Assembly: GCA_009767595.1 (NCBI GenBank)
Contig: VSDK01010067.1
Location: forward strand, 328,516-392,515
DNA from: Symbiodinium kawagutii
Lineage: Eukaryota; Sar; Dinophyceae; Suessiales; Symbiodiniaceae
Reading direction: 5' to 3'
DNA length: 64,000 bases
Made by a program: the position numbers and the translations under genes. Each line of letters opens with the position of its first letter. Position 1 is the first letter of the stretch. Under the pieces are notes generated by a model. It searched no databases, had not been told where the DNA came from, and saw only the letters and a list, made by a program, of their open reading frames with translations. Positions 32,334-45,247 of this stretch are shown here, piece after piece.

Positions 32334-33414
32334 TGCAGATACATTCACTGGTGCGATAAGGTCACCCATGGAACCGATCCAAAGGTTAATCAAAAGTTGT
32401 TCATGATTGTTGTTGTTCATTTTCGGTTCAGTATCGAACATGAAGCGGCTATTCTCAAATAATTTTTGTTTGTAACTTAGAATCAGCTCATTATTCACTA
32501 CATCATTATCAACTGTTCACCAACCATTCATCAAGATGGTTTTGCTTTGAAACGGCTCGACCTTCAGTTGAGCAAGTGTCAACGTCAGCGATCAAGTCAG
32601 TTGATCGCCAGCTACAAGGCTTGGTTTGCAAAGGTATGTTTGCCCCTCCAAAAGAATACAGGTACACCACTTTTTCAATGAATACCGGTGTACCCTTCAA
32701 AGAATATGAAGATTCTATTAAAGATAATATGATGAGTAGCCTTTTTTTTAGGTGAAATTTCTCTAAAATAAGATGCATAGCCCTCGTGACGAGGAAGATG
32801 GGATGCATGGGTTCCGTAATATTGTTGGTGATCACCCCAGACACAGATGACTAGCTCATCCTTGACAACCGATGATCTTACTTGGCTTGTTGATATCTTC
32901 TCAGTGGTTCTAATGGAAAACATACCAAGTTCCAATGGCCATTTCCTATTCGCTCATCATTGATGAATGATTCAAGCTCGAGGTTAAAGCATGGTCTCGC
33001 GACCCAATGATGTGTAGCAATGGATGATCTCATGATCAAGTAAGTATGATCAACGGATAAACCAATGCTGTAGGCATTCGCTCATCCTTGGTGGGTCCAG
33101 TGTATTATGGTAAATAGCTGTTTGTTAATGGGTGAACCAACCCCCAAAACCATGGTGAATGTCACCAGTTATGAGCACTGGGTACATCATGGTTAACCGA
33201 TGATTAGCTACTGATCAAAGGATGATTGGTCAAACCAATGATTTTCCTTGGGTTGATTAGTTCTTGATCGTCCAGCTTACAACCAGCTCACAGCTTATCA
33301 TGGTAGCCTGAACTCACCCCACAGGGCTTATAAACCACCTTATAACTAGGGTTGACTAGGCTAACTGCCGGTTTTAACGTCTGTTCACCATGGCTTACCA
33401 CCAGTGATACCCAG
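32334..33414. other. Probable 3' end and intergenic sequence
   Basis: No coding signal. Mixed TGATGG and CCATCA words. A recognisable polyadenylation signal is not expected in dinoflagellates and none was called. Confidence 0.35.
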
Positions 33415-33495
33415 GCGTGTCCGGTCCCTTGCAGTTCGCACTGGATCCTTGGCCGAGGCCCAGATCATGAGCTCCTGGACCAGCAGGGAAGCCCG
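33415..33495 (+). CDS. Putative exon
   Basis: ACCCAG|GCG to CCCG|GTGTTT. The frame after one base reads RVRSLAVRTGSLAEAQIMSSW. A second frame starting at TTGCAG|TTC (33434) reads HWILGRGPDHELLDQQG and is equally plausible. The exon is likely real, the frame uncertain. Confidence 0.35.
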
Positions 33496-34163
33496 GTGTT
33501 TTTTTTCCGTTGAGCCATGGATGCCGGGAAGGATGAACGATGGCGGTACGACCTGGTAGCATGATTGGTTGATCATGGGTTCATGATGGCGAATTCATGA
33601 TCAAAAGCATCCAACGTCAACCATCAACTCAACTAAAACCATTGATCAAAATCGCTTCATTGATTCATTTGCCACAGATTCAACATTGATCCATGACTCA
33701 CTTCAACCACCATTCTATCAGTTCAACCATTCATTTGATCAAAAGTTATCCCATCATTTGCGCATTACCTTACCCATTGCATTTGAACCATTAACCACAA
33801 TTTCAACTATTGATTGTACCATCACTTCATTTCAGCTAGTAACCATGTGGTAGATACATGTACATACCATTCAGCATGGTTCATCAACCTTAATCCAGTA
33901 GTTAACCTCAACTACTAATTAACCTACCCCTGCTTCATCAACCTAATCAACTCTTAAATCAACCATAGAATCACCCTATTAATGGATTCACTAAACCACC
34001 ATCAACCATAGAATTTCCACTCACCAAACCATGGTTGATTGACCATAGGTCCACCACTAAACCATGGTTCATCACCTATTAAACATATTAAACATCACTA
34101 AACCACCATAGGTCCATCCCAAGCCATCCCAGGCCATCCATCCATCCACCACTCCCCACCGAG
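33496..34163. other. Intron arms
   Basis: The first about 100 bp are TGATGG-rich (GGTTGATCATGGGTTCATGATGG), then a long run of CCATCAACTCAACC-like words up to the next exon. This is a clear case of the two-arm pattern. Confidence 0.55.
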
Positions 34164-34260
34164 GCGTGAACCCCGAGGACTACACGGCGGAGGGCCAGTC
34201 CTGCAGCGGCGTCACCGGCCTCGGTGCCGGGCAAAAGCCCTGCGTCCGGGGCGCCCAGCG
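34164..34260 (+). CDS. Putative Cys-rich exon
   Basis: CACCGAG|GC to CAGCG|GTGGGT. After two bases the frame reads VNPEDYTAEGQSCSGV then TGLGAGQKPCVRGAQ. Nearly every third position is G or C. The two Cys and the Gly-rich loops suggest a secreted or luminal domain. No family is recognised. Confidence 0.5.
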
Positions 34261-34344
34261 GTGGGTTTTCCAGCCGTAAAAACCCAGCTGAAAAGGCGAG
34301 CTGGGTCAAGCAGCTAACCAACCAGTTTCATGGTGGTTAATAAC

Positions 34345-34440
34345 CAACAAACCATCGGGAAAACAATGGCTAATGATAGGGGAACCAGGGGGACTAAGGG
34401 TGAACTGACCCATAGCCAAATGCTGGTTGATAATGGTTTT
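34345..34440. repeat. Dispersed repeat, copy 1 (AACCAGGGGGACTAAGGG)
   Basis: The core GGAACCAGGGGGACTAAGGG followed by TGAACTGACCCATAGCC at 34381-34417 recurs at 58865-58901 and, more diverged, at 63419-63456. In all three it is preceded by AAAAC(A/C)A...TAATGATGGG-type sequence. Confidence 0.65.
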
Positions 34441-35715
34441 TCTTGATCATTTGAGGTGGTTGAATCGATGGTGTTTTTTTTTCGTCGTTGATGCTGAAAG
34501 CACACCATGAAATCACCCGTCGGGGTGAATTTGGAGGACCAATATCCTCCAATTGTCGATCATTACCTTGGTTTTCTGGGGCTTGATAAGAACCAAGTAT
34601 GGAAGAGTAGGCGATAACAACCGCGTAGGTGTTTTGTTCATGTTTTTGTTTCAATATGCATGTGATTGAGTATTTCCTTATTTATCAACAGGTATGAATT
34701 GCAATACTGGCGAGACTCCAAATTTATCCAACCATCCAACCATTCGCCCACTAACTCAGGAGTAAACTGCAACAGAACCATGATTAAATTCACCCAACCA
34801 TGAAAACTATCCAGCCATCACCCGTTAACCCGCCATTACCTGCAACTGTAGACGGTCCTCAGGAGCTGCAGATGATATCTTGATGTTTGATCTCACCCAC
34901 TCAAGCCAATCGCAACTTGACTTACCTTCACAAAGCCATTAATTAATCGTAACTTTAATCATAAACAACCAATTAACCTTGAATAATCTGAATAACCAAC
35001 CATTTACACCATTAGTTGACATTATCATCATCAACGGTGTTCACATGGATCAACAATGATCATTTCTCATCATTTCTCTACCATGGACCAGCCATGAATC
35101 AACACTCATCGACCATTCTTGAACGCTATTCGTACCATGGTTGCAACCATACCAGTGTTGGAGTGGTGTCAACCATTGACTAGCCATGAAGTCACGATGG
35201 AGCAAATGAATATGCGATCCAAACCACACTTACCTTGGATGAACCATCAAACCAACCTATGACCGATCATTGTTGAGTGCTATGATTGTATCATTGTTGG
35301 CTATCTTTCTTTCGCGATGCTGTGCCGGTCGGCACTTGGTTCATGCATACACGCTGCAGACCAGAAGAAAGACGACGCTGATCACTTGTAGTAATCAGCC
35401 TGTACAACGTTTGCGGTCTCAAAAGCACCATGTACAAAAGGAGCAAATTCGATGGGCAACTCCTCCACCGTTGGCTATCAATACTGATCAATAAATCACC
35501 ATCATTAACCCCTATAATGTCTTATCACTAAGCACCATTACTACAAGCATCCCTATTACTACTACTATGATCTTTACTATTATCATTACAATATTATTGT
35601 TGCCATTATTATAGCCATTACTATAGCCATTATATTCATCATCATTAAGCCTCATTCTTGTCAACCAACACTACTTCCCTACCTCCTACACCACGATTCG
35701 CCATCCTCACCGCAG
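34441..35715. other. Intron arms
   Basis: A short T/G-rich start, then mostly C/A-rich words (AACCAT, CATCATTA) from about 34700 to the next exon. Short ORFs near 35270-35494 look like shadows. Confidence 0.4.
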
Positions 35716-35820
35716 CTCCAGCGACCGAGGCCCCGTGGCTCGCCTGCTACAAGCACGTCACCTACGCCGGTTGGATCTTCGGAAAGGCCCGCGGGAAACG
35801 AAGGCCGCCGAGTTGGGAGG
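35716..35820 (+). CDS. Putative exon, Cys/aromatic then basic tail
   Basis: CACCGCAG|CT to GGAGG|GTTCGG. After two bases the frame reads PATEAPWLACYKHVTYAG then WIFGKARGKRRPPSWE. The third-position GC bias is strongest in this frame. The upstream flank is CATCATTAAG-rich and the downstream flank GGTTAGTAGTGGTGG-rich. The domain is not recognised. Confidence 0.5.
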
Positions 35821-37265
35821 GTTCGGCGTTCGTAGTGGCTAGTACTGAGCAATGGTTCATAGTTCTGTGGTTAGATGTGGTTAGTAGTGGTTAGTAGTGG
35901 TGGATGATAAGTGATTAGTTGTTGATGGTTTTTTCTTAGTTGTTCGATTGATAACGATTGTCCGTTGTCATTTTTGAACGGGTTGGTTATTAATCGTTGA
36001 TTGCACTAAATTATCATATTGTTCATTCACTCACCACTATTGAGCAATGTTGTTTGCATTGTTATTGTCAACCAGCTACTTAACAAATAGAAGAAGGCAA
36101 AGCAAGGTTCGTGTTACTGTTCTTGTTTTCATTGTGCACATTGTTTGTTCTGAGACTTGTTTCTTGACCCTGTTTTTTCTTACGTATTCTTGTTTTGTTT
36201 CCCTTCATTTTGGTGTTCCCTCCTTCTTTTCCCATGCTGGTCGGTGATCATGAACATGCCGCATCAAGCAACTCGTGGTTCACGGGTTCCGAAAGCAACT
36301 AATGCTCAAATGTGGTTACGGATTATTGCCAAGCACAGAAATGCGGTGGATGGACATTCCAACAAAAAAGGATTCTGCTGATTGTTTAATTGTTTGAATG
36401 TCCCCTGGAGCGAAGGGTGAACACGGGGATCAAAGACTCACCAGCACTGGCTGCAAGATTCTCTTGCCGAGCATTTTGCTTCGCAATATATTTGGAATCG
36501 ATAGTTTGTACAGTTTGATGGCTGTATTGAGGCTCCAAACAGTCATGATGCATGATGAATCAGGATGAACCATCATCAACAATGGAGCGTCATTGACAAA
36601 TATTGGTCATGGTTGTACCATCGCTGTGAAATCATTATACCATCATCATTATACCATCAAAATCATCAACCATCATCAACGATCCAAACGTCATTTCTCA
36701 TCATTGATCCTTGGTTAACATCCACTAACCACCATTAACCACCATTAAGCTTCTCCCGATCGATTGGTTCCTTGGTTAACATGGCCAATCGGAACCACCC
36801 CAAAATGTCAAGCCCGGAAACCAACCACTGGAGCTGAACAAATGACATAAAATAACTGAAAATGACCGGCTCATTTTTGATAAATCCTGTGGAAAATTGA
36901 TCTTTGATGGTCAGTGAATTAGTGCCAGGTAGTTATTGACAAATGGCCAATGATCGTTCACGGACACTAAAAATGATTTGTCATTTATTGGGATGATTCT
37001 ATAGTTAGTACTATTTGTTCGAATCTTGTATTATCATTGTATTATCATTTTTCTTGGCCGCGTTGGCCATATGTATGCGTTTGAATCTAGCAGAACCGCT
37101 GGGTGTAGTAGGTGGTAGTAGCAGTAGTAGCAGTCTGACCAATACTAACCAATGAAAATACTAACAATATCTAACAATAAATTGCATCTAACCAATACTA
37201 AGCAATGCAAAGCAATAAAAATCATTGCCAGCTGCTGGTTGCTGGCTGTTGGCTTTCCAGTTCAG
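35821..37265. other. Intron-like
   Basis: T/G-rich arm to about 35960, unassigned sequence, then CCATCATC words at 36540-36760. No firm exon. Confidence 0.35.
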
Positions 37266-37316
37266 CAGGCAACTGCCAACTACGGAGCTGCCGCGGGCGT
37301 CTGCAAGGCCAAAGTG
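37266..37316 (+). CDS. Putative 17-codon exon
   Basis: GTTCAG|CAG to GTG|GTTGGG, phase 0 at both ends. It reads QATANYGAAAGVCKAKV. The edges are good but flanking arms are weak here. Confidence 0.35.
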
Positions 37317-37893
37317 GTTGGGAACCTCAAATTGATCCTCGGGTAACTCAGGGAAGGGACCACTCTTAGGAAAAGGGGGGGACAACCCAAGGATCCAAGG
37401 CGTATATCGGGTTTTTTGATAGGTTTTGAGATAGCATATTATGACCCAGAAATGATTTTGCACAGCAGTGTTTCCGCAAGATACAATATAACTATGTGTA
37501 AAGTTGTAAGTTGGATTACAACCGTTTTCTCAGCCAGTCGCACAAACTTTTCATCGAAACAGATGCGGACAGTTTAATTGCTGAGCTTGTTTCAAAGTGG
37601 CTAGACCAATATATCCCAGTTGGACCAAGCGAAACACACCCTTGATGCTCTCTTTCTTGGACTACTGGTCAAATATACAGTTGTTGTCAGCTAGTTTGCC
37701 ATGATATAGGCGGTAATGATGTTGATTCATTCAATTGCTCATTGCGTTCTAAAATGCTACAGTATTACTATATATATAATATAATCATGAAGGAAAGATA
37801 GAGATATAGCTATCTCCAATGATTGATAGCAATACACATCGGATAGCCCAACATCTCCAACCCATCGCCAGCAACGTCATGTGCCTCTCCAAG

Positions 37894-37948
37894 GTCTCCG
37901 TCGGCCAGCGCTGCGGACGAGTTCCAGCGCCCAGCGTTGCTGAAGCTG
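37894..37948 (+). CDS. Putative exon
   Basis: TCCAAG|GTC to CTG|GTGGCT, 55 nt. Two frames are open (VSVGQRCGRVPAPSV or SPSASAADEFQRPALLKL), so the peptide is uncertain. The downstream flank changes at once to GGTGGATGGTCGGTGG. Confidence 0.35.
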
Positions 37949-38758
37949 GTGGCTGCGGTGGATGGTCGGTGGTGGTGACTTGAGCCTGATGATGGGTGGC
38001 TGGATTAGCTTTGTTAGTTTGATTAGTTTGATTACAGTAGCTTGATTAGCATGCTTAGTGGTTAGTAAGGTGACTTGAGGAGCTTGATTTATCTTGATTA
38101 GATTGGATTAGCGACTTAGTAAATGAGTGTAGATGAAAATGATTGATGGTTGATATCGGTCCAGAATGAAGGTTCTTTGATGGTTCAAGGATGGTTACGA
38201 AGCTGGTGAATGATGGTTGATATGGGTGAATAGTTGTGAATTGATGGGTAACATGATCAATGTCAACGGTTGATTGATGACAGAGGTTAGCAATGATCAA
38301 TGGCAATGATGAATACTTGATAAAGGTTTATGGTCAATGAATGGTAATGGTCAATGATCGTGGCTGAGAACCGTCAATGGTAGTAGTTAATGATGAGAAT
38401 TTCAAAGGTAATGGTTGCTGGATGTTGATGGTATTTGATGGTGATAGTTGATGATTAACCATGGTTAGTAAGGATGGCTGACATGTGTGATCAAGGCTCT
38501 GTAATGGTTGATTTTTCGCTTCAAATGTGTGTGTTTTTTTAGCAAACAGATTTCCTGTTTTCATTTGATATAACCTTACTGTAAATAATCTAAGTGTCGG
38601 GTTCAACAAACCATTACCATCCATTACCATCCATTAGAAGCCGCTTAATGAAGCTATTGAATATAATCCGCTAATGTCAGAAGTCATCAGACTTGGTTGC
38701 TTGGAAAGATTGGCACCAGGCTGTTACCAGCCACCACAGAGAGCGCCTTGGACCCAAG
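37949..38758. other. Intron arms
   Basis: A long T/G-rich arm (GATTAGTTTGATTAG, GGTTGATGG) runs to about 38500, then a short C/A-rich arm (CCATTACCATCC) at 38605-38635. Confidence 0.5.
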
Positions 38759-38821
38759 GCGGAGAGCAAGTTCGCGTACGTCAACGTGGGACGCTGCCCC
38801 CAGTGGTCGCACTGCCAAAAA
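38759..38821 (+). CDS. Putative Cys/Trp exon
   Basis: CCCAAG|GCG to AAA|GCGGGG (GC donor), 21 codons, phase 0. It reads AESKFAYVNVGRCPQWSHCQK. Near-complete C/G third positions over the first part support the frame. The W-S-x-C spacing faintly recalls thrombospondin type-1 repeats, but without the rest of the motif I do not assign it. Confidence 0.45.
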
Positions 38822-40158
38822 GCGGGGGGAACCCAGCGGAGCGCAGTGATACCAAGTGACCACCAAAGGACTTGGAGATGTCCTCCATTGGGTGGGGACA
38901 TTTGCAGCTTGTAGCATTATAGCTTCACCACTTGGAGATATCCCCAGCAAGAAAATGACCTTTGGGCACCTTTGGGCCTTGGAACATGCCCAAATTGGAT
39001 GTTTTTAGGGAGTAGGGAAGGCGACCATTATCCTGATGATATTTCGGGGCAGCATTTTCGCACTCGCTGTGAATCTTCCTGCTATGATTCAACATCGATG
39101 GTACAGCATTGGGATGGCCATCGAACTGGTAAATAGGCATTGAATGCAAATGGTTATTATCTAACCACCATTTATGGGTAATAACTAAATGATTGCAATG
39201 AATCCAAAAGCTAGAAATCCAGAAATCCTCAAGCTGTGAAGAGAACATGCTGCGTGATTGCTTAAGATATCAGCATTTGATGTACAAAAGTGAGGTTCAA
39301 GGTGACAAACATTCTTCGCAGTTGGTCACGAACAACAAGGTGCAAAACATGCGTGATGGATTCCGAAGTGGTCTTTACTAGATCACAAAGAGCGGAAGAG
39401 AAAGAACACTTTGTGACGTGTTGGTAATGATCTGAATAATGCAGAGATTCCCACATTACACACTGAGCTACCACAATCATGATGGCAAGCTTCCTGATAG
39501 TTGGTGCTTATGACCAATCATCAAGCAACAACGGCACGACCAAAAATGCAATGTTCAAGACATGATGTGCGTTCATTGCTTATCTTATCATTATGAATAA
39601 TATAGTAAACATTAGTATTTTGTTTATCAAAAAACCTCATAATAAGTATTTCTGAAATAGTTTGTGCTCATCAAGGATCATTGTTGATCATCATTCCTGT
39701 TTTATGGACCATACCAGCATTGACTGCTATCAACCACTTGCCCGTAAATATTGATCAACCAAACGCCGTTAACCACCGGTTATTCATAGTTCCAACAAGA
39801 TATTGACCATCATAAATCAAGAAGATAAAACGAGATTATCAAGGAAACTGATTCATGATCATGAACCGCCATTGAGAATCATGAACAGCTGGATCTCCAA
39901 TTTAGCCGTTACCAACATCAACCACCACGAACACAATTATTGACCATCTTCAATCATGACTGGCAATCATTATTCACCATGAATAACCATGACTAAGGAC
40001 AATGATTAGAACTGGTGATGAATCAAACATGGTTTTGAAAAGTCATGATTAACCATGATTATCAGCCATCACAATTGACCATCATGATTCACTATCATCA
40101 TCAACCATCATAATCAACCCAAGCAAAGTGTCTCACAACCAACGAAGCTCCAACTGAG
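38822..40158. other. Intron-like
   Basis: Unassigned sequence to about 39700, then a C/A-rich arm (ACCATCAT, CATGATTAACC) leading to the exon at 40159. Confidence 0.4.
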
Positions 40159-40216
40159 GCCTATGGCCCTGTAGGAGGCACAGCAGCTTCCGCTGCTCAA
40201 GCAAGCTATTGGGATT
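40159..40216 (+). CDS. Putative Ala-rich exon
   Basis: ACTGAG|GCC to GATT|GTAACC. Reads AYGPVGGTAASAAQASYWD. Preceded by CATCATCAACCATCATAATCAACCC-type sequence split across the arm. Confidence 0.35.
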
Positions 40217-41704
40217 GTAACCAATAAGTGATCACTGTAGCTCGGTTCAAAATAAAGGCATATCAATATGTAGGATAAGGTTATATAAGGTATCACTGCT
40301 ATTAGCTATGGATATCTGTAATTATCGAGACTAGAACTGTTTTTACATTTAGTATAGCTATATTGCTTCTAAATATATATAGCTACGCGGTGGGGATTCA
40401 ACATCCCTAATTTCGGTAGATAGTTCAGATAGCTACATGTGGCGATTGACGGCCACACCGAAGTACCAACAGAAGGGATGTCAAATGGTTGGTTGTTTTG
40501 ACAATACCAACCCACAAGGCTACAACCAACGATAGGCATATTATACCTCATATGTGAAACAACGATAGCGTCTAATACCATTCGTGATCAAAACAAATTA
40601 GTGATAAAACGAAAAACGTTGATGCAACCAAGATAGGGTGAAGATGGTCCATCAGGCAATTAACTGACCAGAGATTGTTTTTGATTGTTGAAGTCAGGGT
40701 ACTCATTGAGGGGATATCTCGACCTTGCCTGAGCCCAATCAACACCTTAAGCCTTAATCACCTTAATACCGTGCTCAGTCAGTCCTGTTGTATCCAATTT
40801 TGATCAAAATGGTACGTTCAGCATGACAAGAGGGAAGCAATAAAGATACGATGACCCCAAAACCATTCCTTTAGATCTCTTGAGCCAAGGATAGGGAATG
40901 ATGCAACTTATGATCGAGAAAAACTGTAGCAAAATCACGTGCCAACCGGTTGAGATAGATGATGATAGATGCGATTTGATCAGTGTGGAATGATTGATTG
41001 CTGGATCATTGCTGGATACTGATTGATTGATCATTGATCTGTAGTCTATAGGTACTTGATCAAATGATTCAATGAATCATGGCTGGATACTTGGTCACTG
41101 CTATAGATTGATGCTTGATCTGACCGTGTGTCGTACTGCTGCTTTGTCAGTTGGGCATGTCCCTGGGCTCCGGTAGCTCCCAACAGCGATCGTGGTGGCA
41201 ATGGTGACTTGCAGCTACGCAGCTACCAGGGTCCATTACATAGGAAGCCATAAGGAGCTGGTGATCAAACACAGCACATCCCCAGTCTTATTCACATGGC
41301 TATTTCTTACTTTCTGATGAGTTGCATTAGTCAACAAAACGCTTAATGACATTAAAACTTGCTGATGTAAACTAAGCTGCTATTGGTTGTCACTATCGTT
41401 TCCTATGGATTTATTGACATTAGTGAATTTGAATAACTTGTCACTTAGTGGTATGATCAACTGACAATGAGCAATTCCATCACTTAGTGGTATGATCAAC
41501 TGACAATGAGCAATTCCATCACTTAATTGGCTATAAGAAATCGGCTATGATTTTGTACAATATATATAATTGGCATTCAGCATTGACTGAACTAAATCAG
41601 TATTGATTAGTAGTATGTGAGCACTTGAGCAATCAAGTAATCATATTGATTTAGTGGATCAATCGAAGGGTTTTGTTGATACCCAATCCCACCACTACGC
41701 GCAG
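40217..41704. other. Intron-like, unassigned
   Basis: AT-rich with T/G-rich words after 40900. GC-richer spots at 41145-41230 did not give a firm exon. Confidence 0.3.
41442..41519. repeat. 39-bp tandem duplication
   Basis: CACTTAGTGGTATGATCAAC... occurs at 41442 and 41481 with period 39 and no visible differences. Confidence 0.9.
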
Positions 41705-41788
41705 GCGAGTTGTTGGGCGAGGGAATTTGCACCCAGAACCCGTGCGGGCCTTAGCGTTGGGAGGCTGACACCGGCAGCAACAAGGACC
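41705..41788 (+). CDS. Putative 28-codon exon
   Basis: GCGCAG|GCG to GACC|GTGGCA, phase 0. Reads ASCWAREFAPRTRAGLSV then GRLTPAATRT. A shorter alternative with a GC donor near 41747 reads another frame. The downstream flank is TGATGATTGGTCATGG. Confidence 0.4.
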
Positions 41789-42364
41789 GTGGCAGCAATG
41801 ATGATTGGTCATGGTTGGTATTAATTAGTGATGGTCAATGATGGTGAATTGTTGGGGAATAAGTATTTGTTAGTTGATTGTTCATGATGGGTTATTCATG
41901 GTCAATGATGATCGATCATGATCAAATATGATCAATATGATGGTCAATCATGGTAAACGATGATTGATACTTCTTGAAAATCAATCAAATCTGATTGCTG
42001 ATGGCTGACTGGTAATGATAACCAAAAATGATTTGTAACGGCCAGTAACTGCTCGAGGATGGTTACTGGTTGATTGTTCAAGAAAACTTGAGAAAGATTC
42101 AGCAAGCCAGTAAACAGTGCGGTCGCTACATGTTTGCGCTTGGTTTTGAAGTATTTATTTAAATGGACTATTTTATCTACACTGTCAATACGATAAGTTC
42201 GTGCACGTGAGATACATACAAGATAGCCCCCCCAGCAGTCAGAATTTACAAAGTGGCTTACCCCCCATAAGCGGTTCATCCTAGCTGAGTGAGTTCTAGA
42301 CCTGCTATAGTTGGTAAAGCGGGGCCCGCATGGTCCGCACGGTCAATACATACACACATTATGT
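41789..42364. other. T/G-rich arm then unassigned
   Basis: TGATGGTCAATGATGG words to about 41960. A 111-codon minus-strand ORF at 41944-42279 covers repeat words and is not supported as a gene. Confidence 0.4.
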
Positions 42365-42461
42365 GGTGGTTTCTCAAAATAAGGGTGCCCTCCAAATCAT
42401 CTCACATTAATCATTTGTATTAATCCAAACATTTTGAGGGTCCTCTATTTTGAGAAACACC
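42365..42461. mobile_element. MITE of the TCTCAAAAT family
   Basis: The left end GGTGGTTTCTCAAAATA and the right end TATTTTGAGAAACACC are inverted copies differing by one base. About 97 bp, non-coding. Same family as the elements at 19851, 43937 and 51537. Confidence 0.65.
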
Positions 42462-42515
42462 CAAAAGTGCATACATATTCAGATCTATTTGTGTTTCCCT
42501 CTTCGACTCCCACAG

Positions 42516-42632
42516 GACAAAAGCAGGGCGCATGGTATCCCGCATGGTATCCATTGGATTTGTGGATCCAACCAGCCACCAAGGCTGGAACGTGTCGAAG
42601 ACTTTGTGGACCCGTTCCACACAGTGAACTAA
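42516..42632 (+). CDS. Possible terminal exon
   Basis: CCCACAG|GAC opens 38 codons ending at TAA 42630-42632. The C-terminal part QPPRLERVEDFVDPFHTVN looks protein-like. Other frames are open too, so frame and start phase are unproven. Confidence 0.3.
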   Translation, partial: DKSRAHGIPHGIHWICGSNQPPRLERVEDFVDPFHTVN

Positions 42633-43307
42633 GGCGCTCCGTTAAAAAGAACTTCCAGGGACCTTCCTGAGCCAAGAGGCCCCCAAACCATCAACTTTTT
42701 CTTAGTAGTGGCACCAGTAACAACAGTAGTTGCTCTTGGTCTTGTCACAAAGCCGCGCTTCCTTTGTCGTCTCGTGGCAACCAGTTTAGTTTGCCAGACA
42801 GCCTACTTTGATGGGTGAAATGGCTGGTTTTTGTTGGTGAAACTTCCCAAGCACCAGCCCACTGGTCTTGATGAAGAACATGGTTCTACCAGGAGACCCC
42901 CATTTGGCCTAATATATCTAATACTCCCAGCGAAAATTACCAAGTGACATGTGCCGATTTAGTATCATGCAACTTTAGGGTTGAACAACCACCATTGACC
43001 ATCCACAACCACCATTCTAGACTGTAATTGAAGTGTGTGCAAGGTGGGCCCCCCCAGTTACAAGTCAGTGAAGATTCGCCGTTTAACCATAGCTATATTG
43101 CTTTCTGGTGGTGTCCACAACTGGTGGTACCTACGAGCACCATCCAAGTTTATGGCCACGACAGAAAAAGCACCAGTGATTTCGGGGTACACCATGATTT
43201 GACAAACCCATAGGTACCGTTATTATCCGTTATTCTGATAGTACCCTGGTGAACTAACCCAAGTTAACAATGCCTGGGGGGTCACACCTTGCGTGCACCA
43301 TGACGCT
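42633..43307. other. No clear gene
   Basis: Mixed sequence with short ORFs and no firm exon edges. Confidence 0.3.
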
Positions 43308-43427
43308 TCGTTTGGATGTTGGCCGATCGCTTCGCTGAAGCTTTCAGAGTGGTGGAGGGGTGGGAACCAAACGAACAGCTGCCGAAATGGTCGACAACCT
43401 ATTGCCATCGTGCTGTTCAAAGATAGA
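43308..43427 (+). CDS. Coding-like fragment
   Basis: A frame reading RFVWMLADRFAEAFRVV then EGWEPNEQLPKWSTTYCH runs to TAG at 43425-43427. A longer ORF in another frame (43293-43664) covers it. Composition is protein-like, but edges and family are unknown. It could be a decayed element. Confidence 0.25.
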
Positions 43428-43936
43428 CATTCTCTATCTTGGGCTTGCCAATTTCAACAGCACACCATAGGTTGTTCACTACTCCTGGGAAACTCACCAG
43501 ATGATGGTGATTGGCAAATTTTGTGCCCATGGGTACGCCCAACGAACCATCCCTACTATTGTCAAATTGGCAAGTCCATGATGATGCTCAGCCCCAACAT
43601 GATCAAGATGTCAAGCAAACCAAGTGAAGTTGAACTCGGCACCACTGTGAACCAACAAACGTAAGTGTGAGCATCTCATTCCATAGCCATAGTGGTACCC
43701 AATCATCCCAAGCCATGATCATCACCGTCCCAAGCCATGATCATCATTCCTAGGGGAACCAACAAGCTATGGCTACATCATGGCCACACCGTAGAGTTCA
43801 CCCAGTTCATCACGCTGCCAGGCACCATCGGCTGCCATGTTTCGAGATGATCATGGCAGTGAGGGCTATCGAAGGTACAGATTCGCCATGTCATGGAGTT
43901 TGTTTGTTGTTCAGAAATGGTCTGGTAAGAAATGAT

Positions 43937-44036
43937 CCTTTCTTGAAATAAGGGCCCCCAAGAAATGGTTGGTTTATCACTATAATTGTTTTAAACAAGG
44001 ATGATTGGGGGGGTTCCCCTAATTTGAGAAAGCACC
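43937..44036. mobile_element. Degraded MITE of the TCTCAAAAT family
   Basis: Right end TAATTTGAGAAAGCACC is clear; left end CTTTCTTGAAATAAGGG is degraded. No coding capacity. Confidence 0.45.
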
Positions 44037-44350
44037 AGATCATATAGTAAAGATTGAAGTACATATGTAGTTTATGTTGCATGATTTGTTCGTTCATGAT
44101 ATTTATATCAATTTTGAAAACAATGATACATATGCATGTATAACATTCATTACAAATGATGTATCTCATATCAATTTTGTTATAGTTCATTTCATTCAAT
44201 ATTCAAAAGATAGTGTGTAAAATATTTCTCAATCTACTAATACTTAGATGGCCCTGGGTCGCCATCCAAGCATGGGGTAGTACGCAGTTCACATCCCAAG
44301 GGTCGCTCGGTACTTACTTTACTGAACCCGCCTGAAACAAGCCAGGGATG

Positions 44351-44569
44351 ATGCATGAAATAGTCTTAAGACAAATAGTGAGGGAAAATGAATCCCTTTG
44401 TAACTGGAAGTTGTTTGCAACCAGGAATGAAAGGGGACCGTGCCGCTGGGATGTTTCACGGACAACGATCATGTTGCTGGCACGGTTGAAAAAAAATCGG
44501 GAAAGAGCCAGCCATAGAAGGAGAATAACCATCAGATGCTGGTCAATATGGAGCGACCCCCAGTTTTGA
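44351..44569 (+). CDS. Candidate ORF, Arg-rich
   Basis: A 72-residue + ORF from ATG 44351 contains HEIVLRQIVRENESL and LARLKKNRERASHRRR. The opposite strand is open too. No splice or homology support. Confidence 0.2.
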   Translation: MHEIVLRQIVRENESLCNWKLFATRNERGPCRWDVSRTTIMLLARLKKNRERASHRRRITIRCWSIWSDPQF

Positions 44570-45247
44570 ATGGAGGTATATACAGAAGATTGATGTACTG
44601 AATTTCCAAAAACAACAGAAGCAATCAAGAGCCATAATTGAGAACATAAGCAGCAAGCCATGGAGAAACGAGGGACTGGTGTGTCCGTAGGTTTCGCTAC
44701 TCCACAGAAATGAGTTAGTCAACATTGCACCACTTTTCTTTGCAAATACTGTATCATACCCCACAAATCATACATATCCTGGTCATATTTGTGATTGTAA
44801 TAGCAAATTTAGTAATCAATGGAGATAGTGACTCACCGAGTTGGCTTATACTGCTCTGTAATAGCACGTATACGCTGGTGAAGGAACTTGACAATCAACC
44901 AGGAACCGTATCATGCCTCCAAATTTGGTAATCTGACATTGCTTGCGTGGGATTGTCAAGGAAGAAGAAAATCACATACTGGATATCGTCCTTGAAAGAG
45001 GGGCACCACCATATTATTTTTTGCTTTTTTGAGGTTACACATGCACTTTTATGACCGGCGAAACCTCTGCATTCTTGGTAAGCATCCCAAGAATAAACCT
45101 TGCTAGTGATTTAGGTACCCCCGGGTAATGAAGCATACACTTTGTGGTTCATGCCAAAAAATTGGATGCTTTTAGCATCATACTTAGTCTAGATTTTGAC
45201 ATTATACTTAGTCTAGATTATACTTAATTCAGCAATGGTTTTAGATC

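Noticed and set aside
41145-41230. GC-richer spot that might be an exon
   Set aside because: No consistent acceptor and donor; it has T/G-rich words on both sides and reaches stops quickly.
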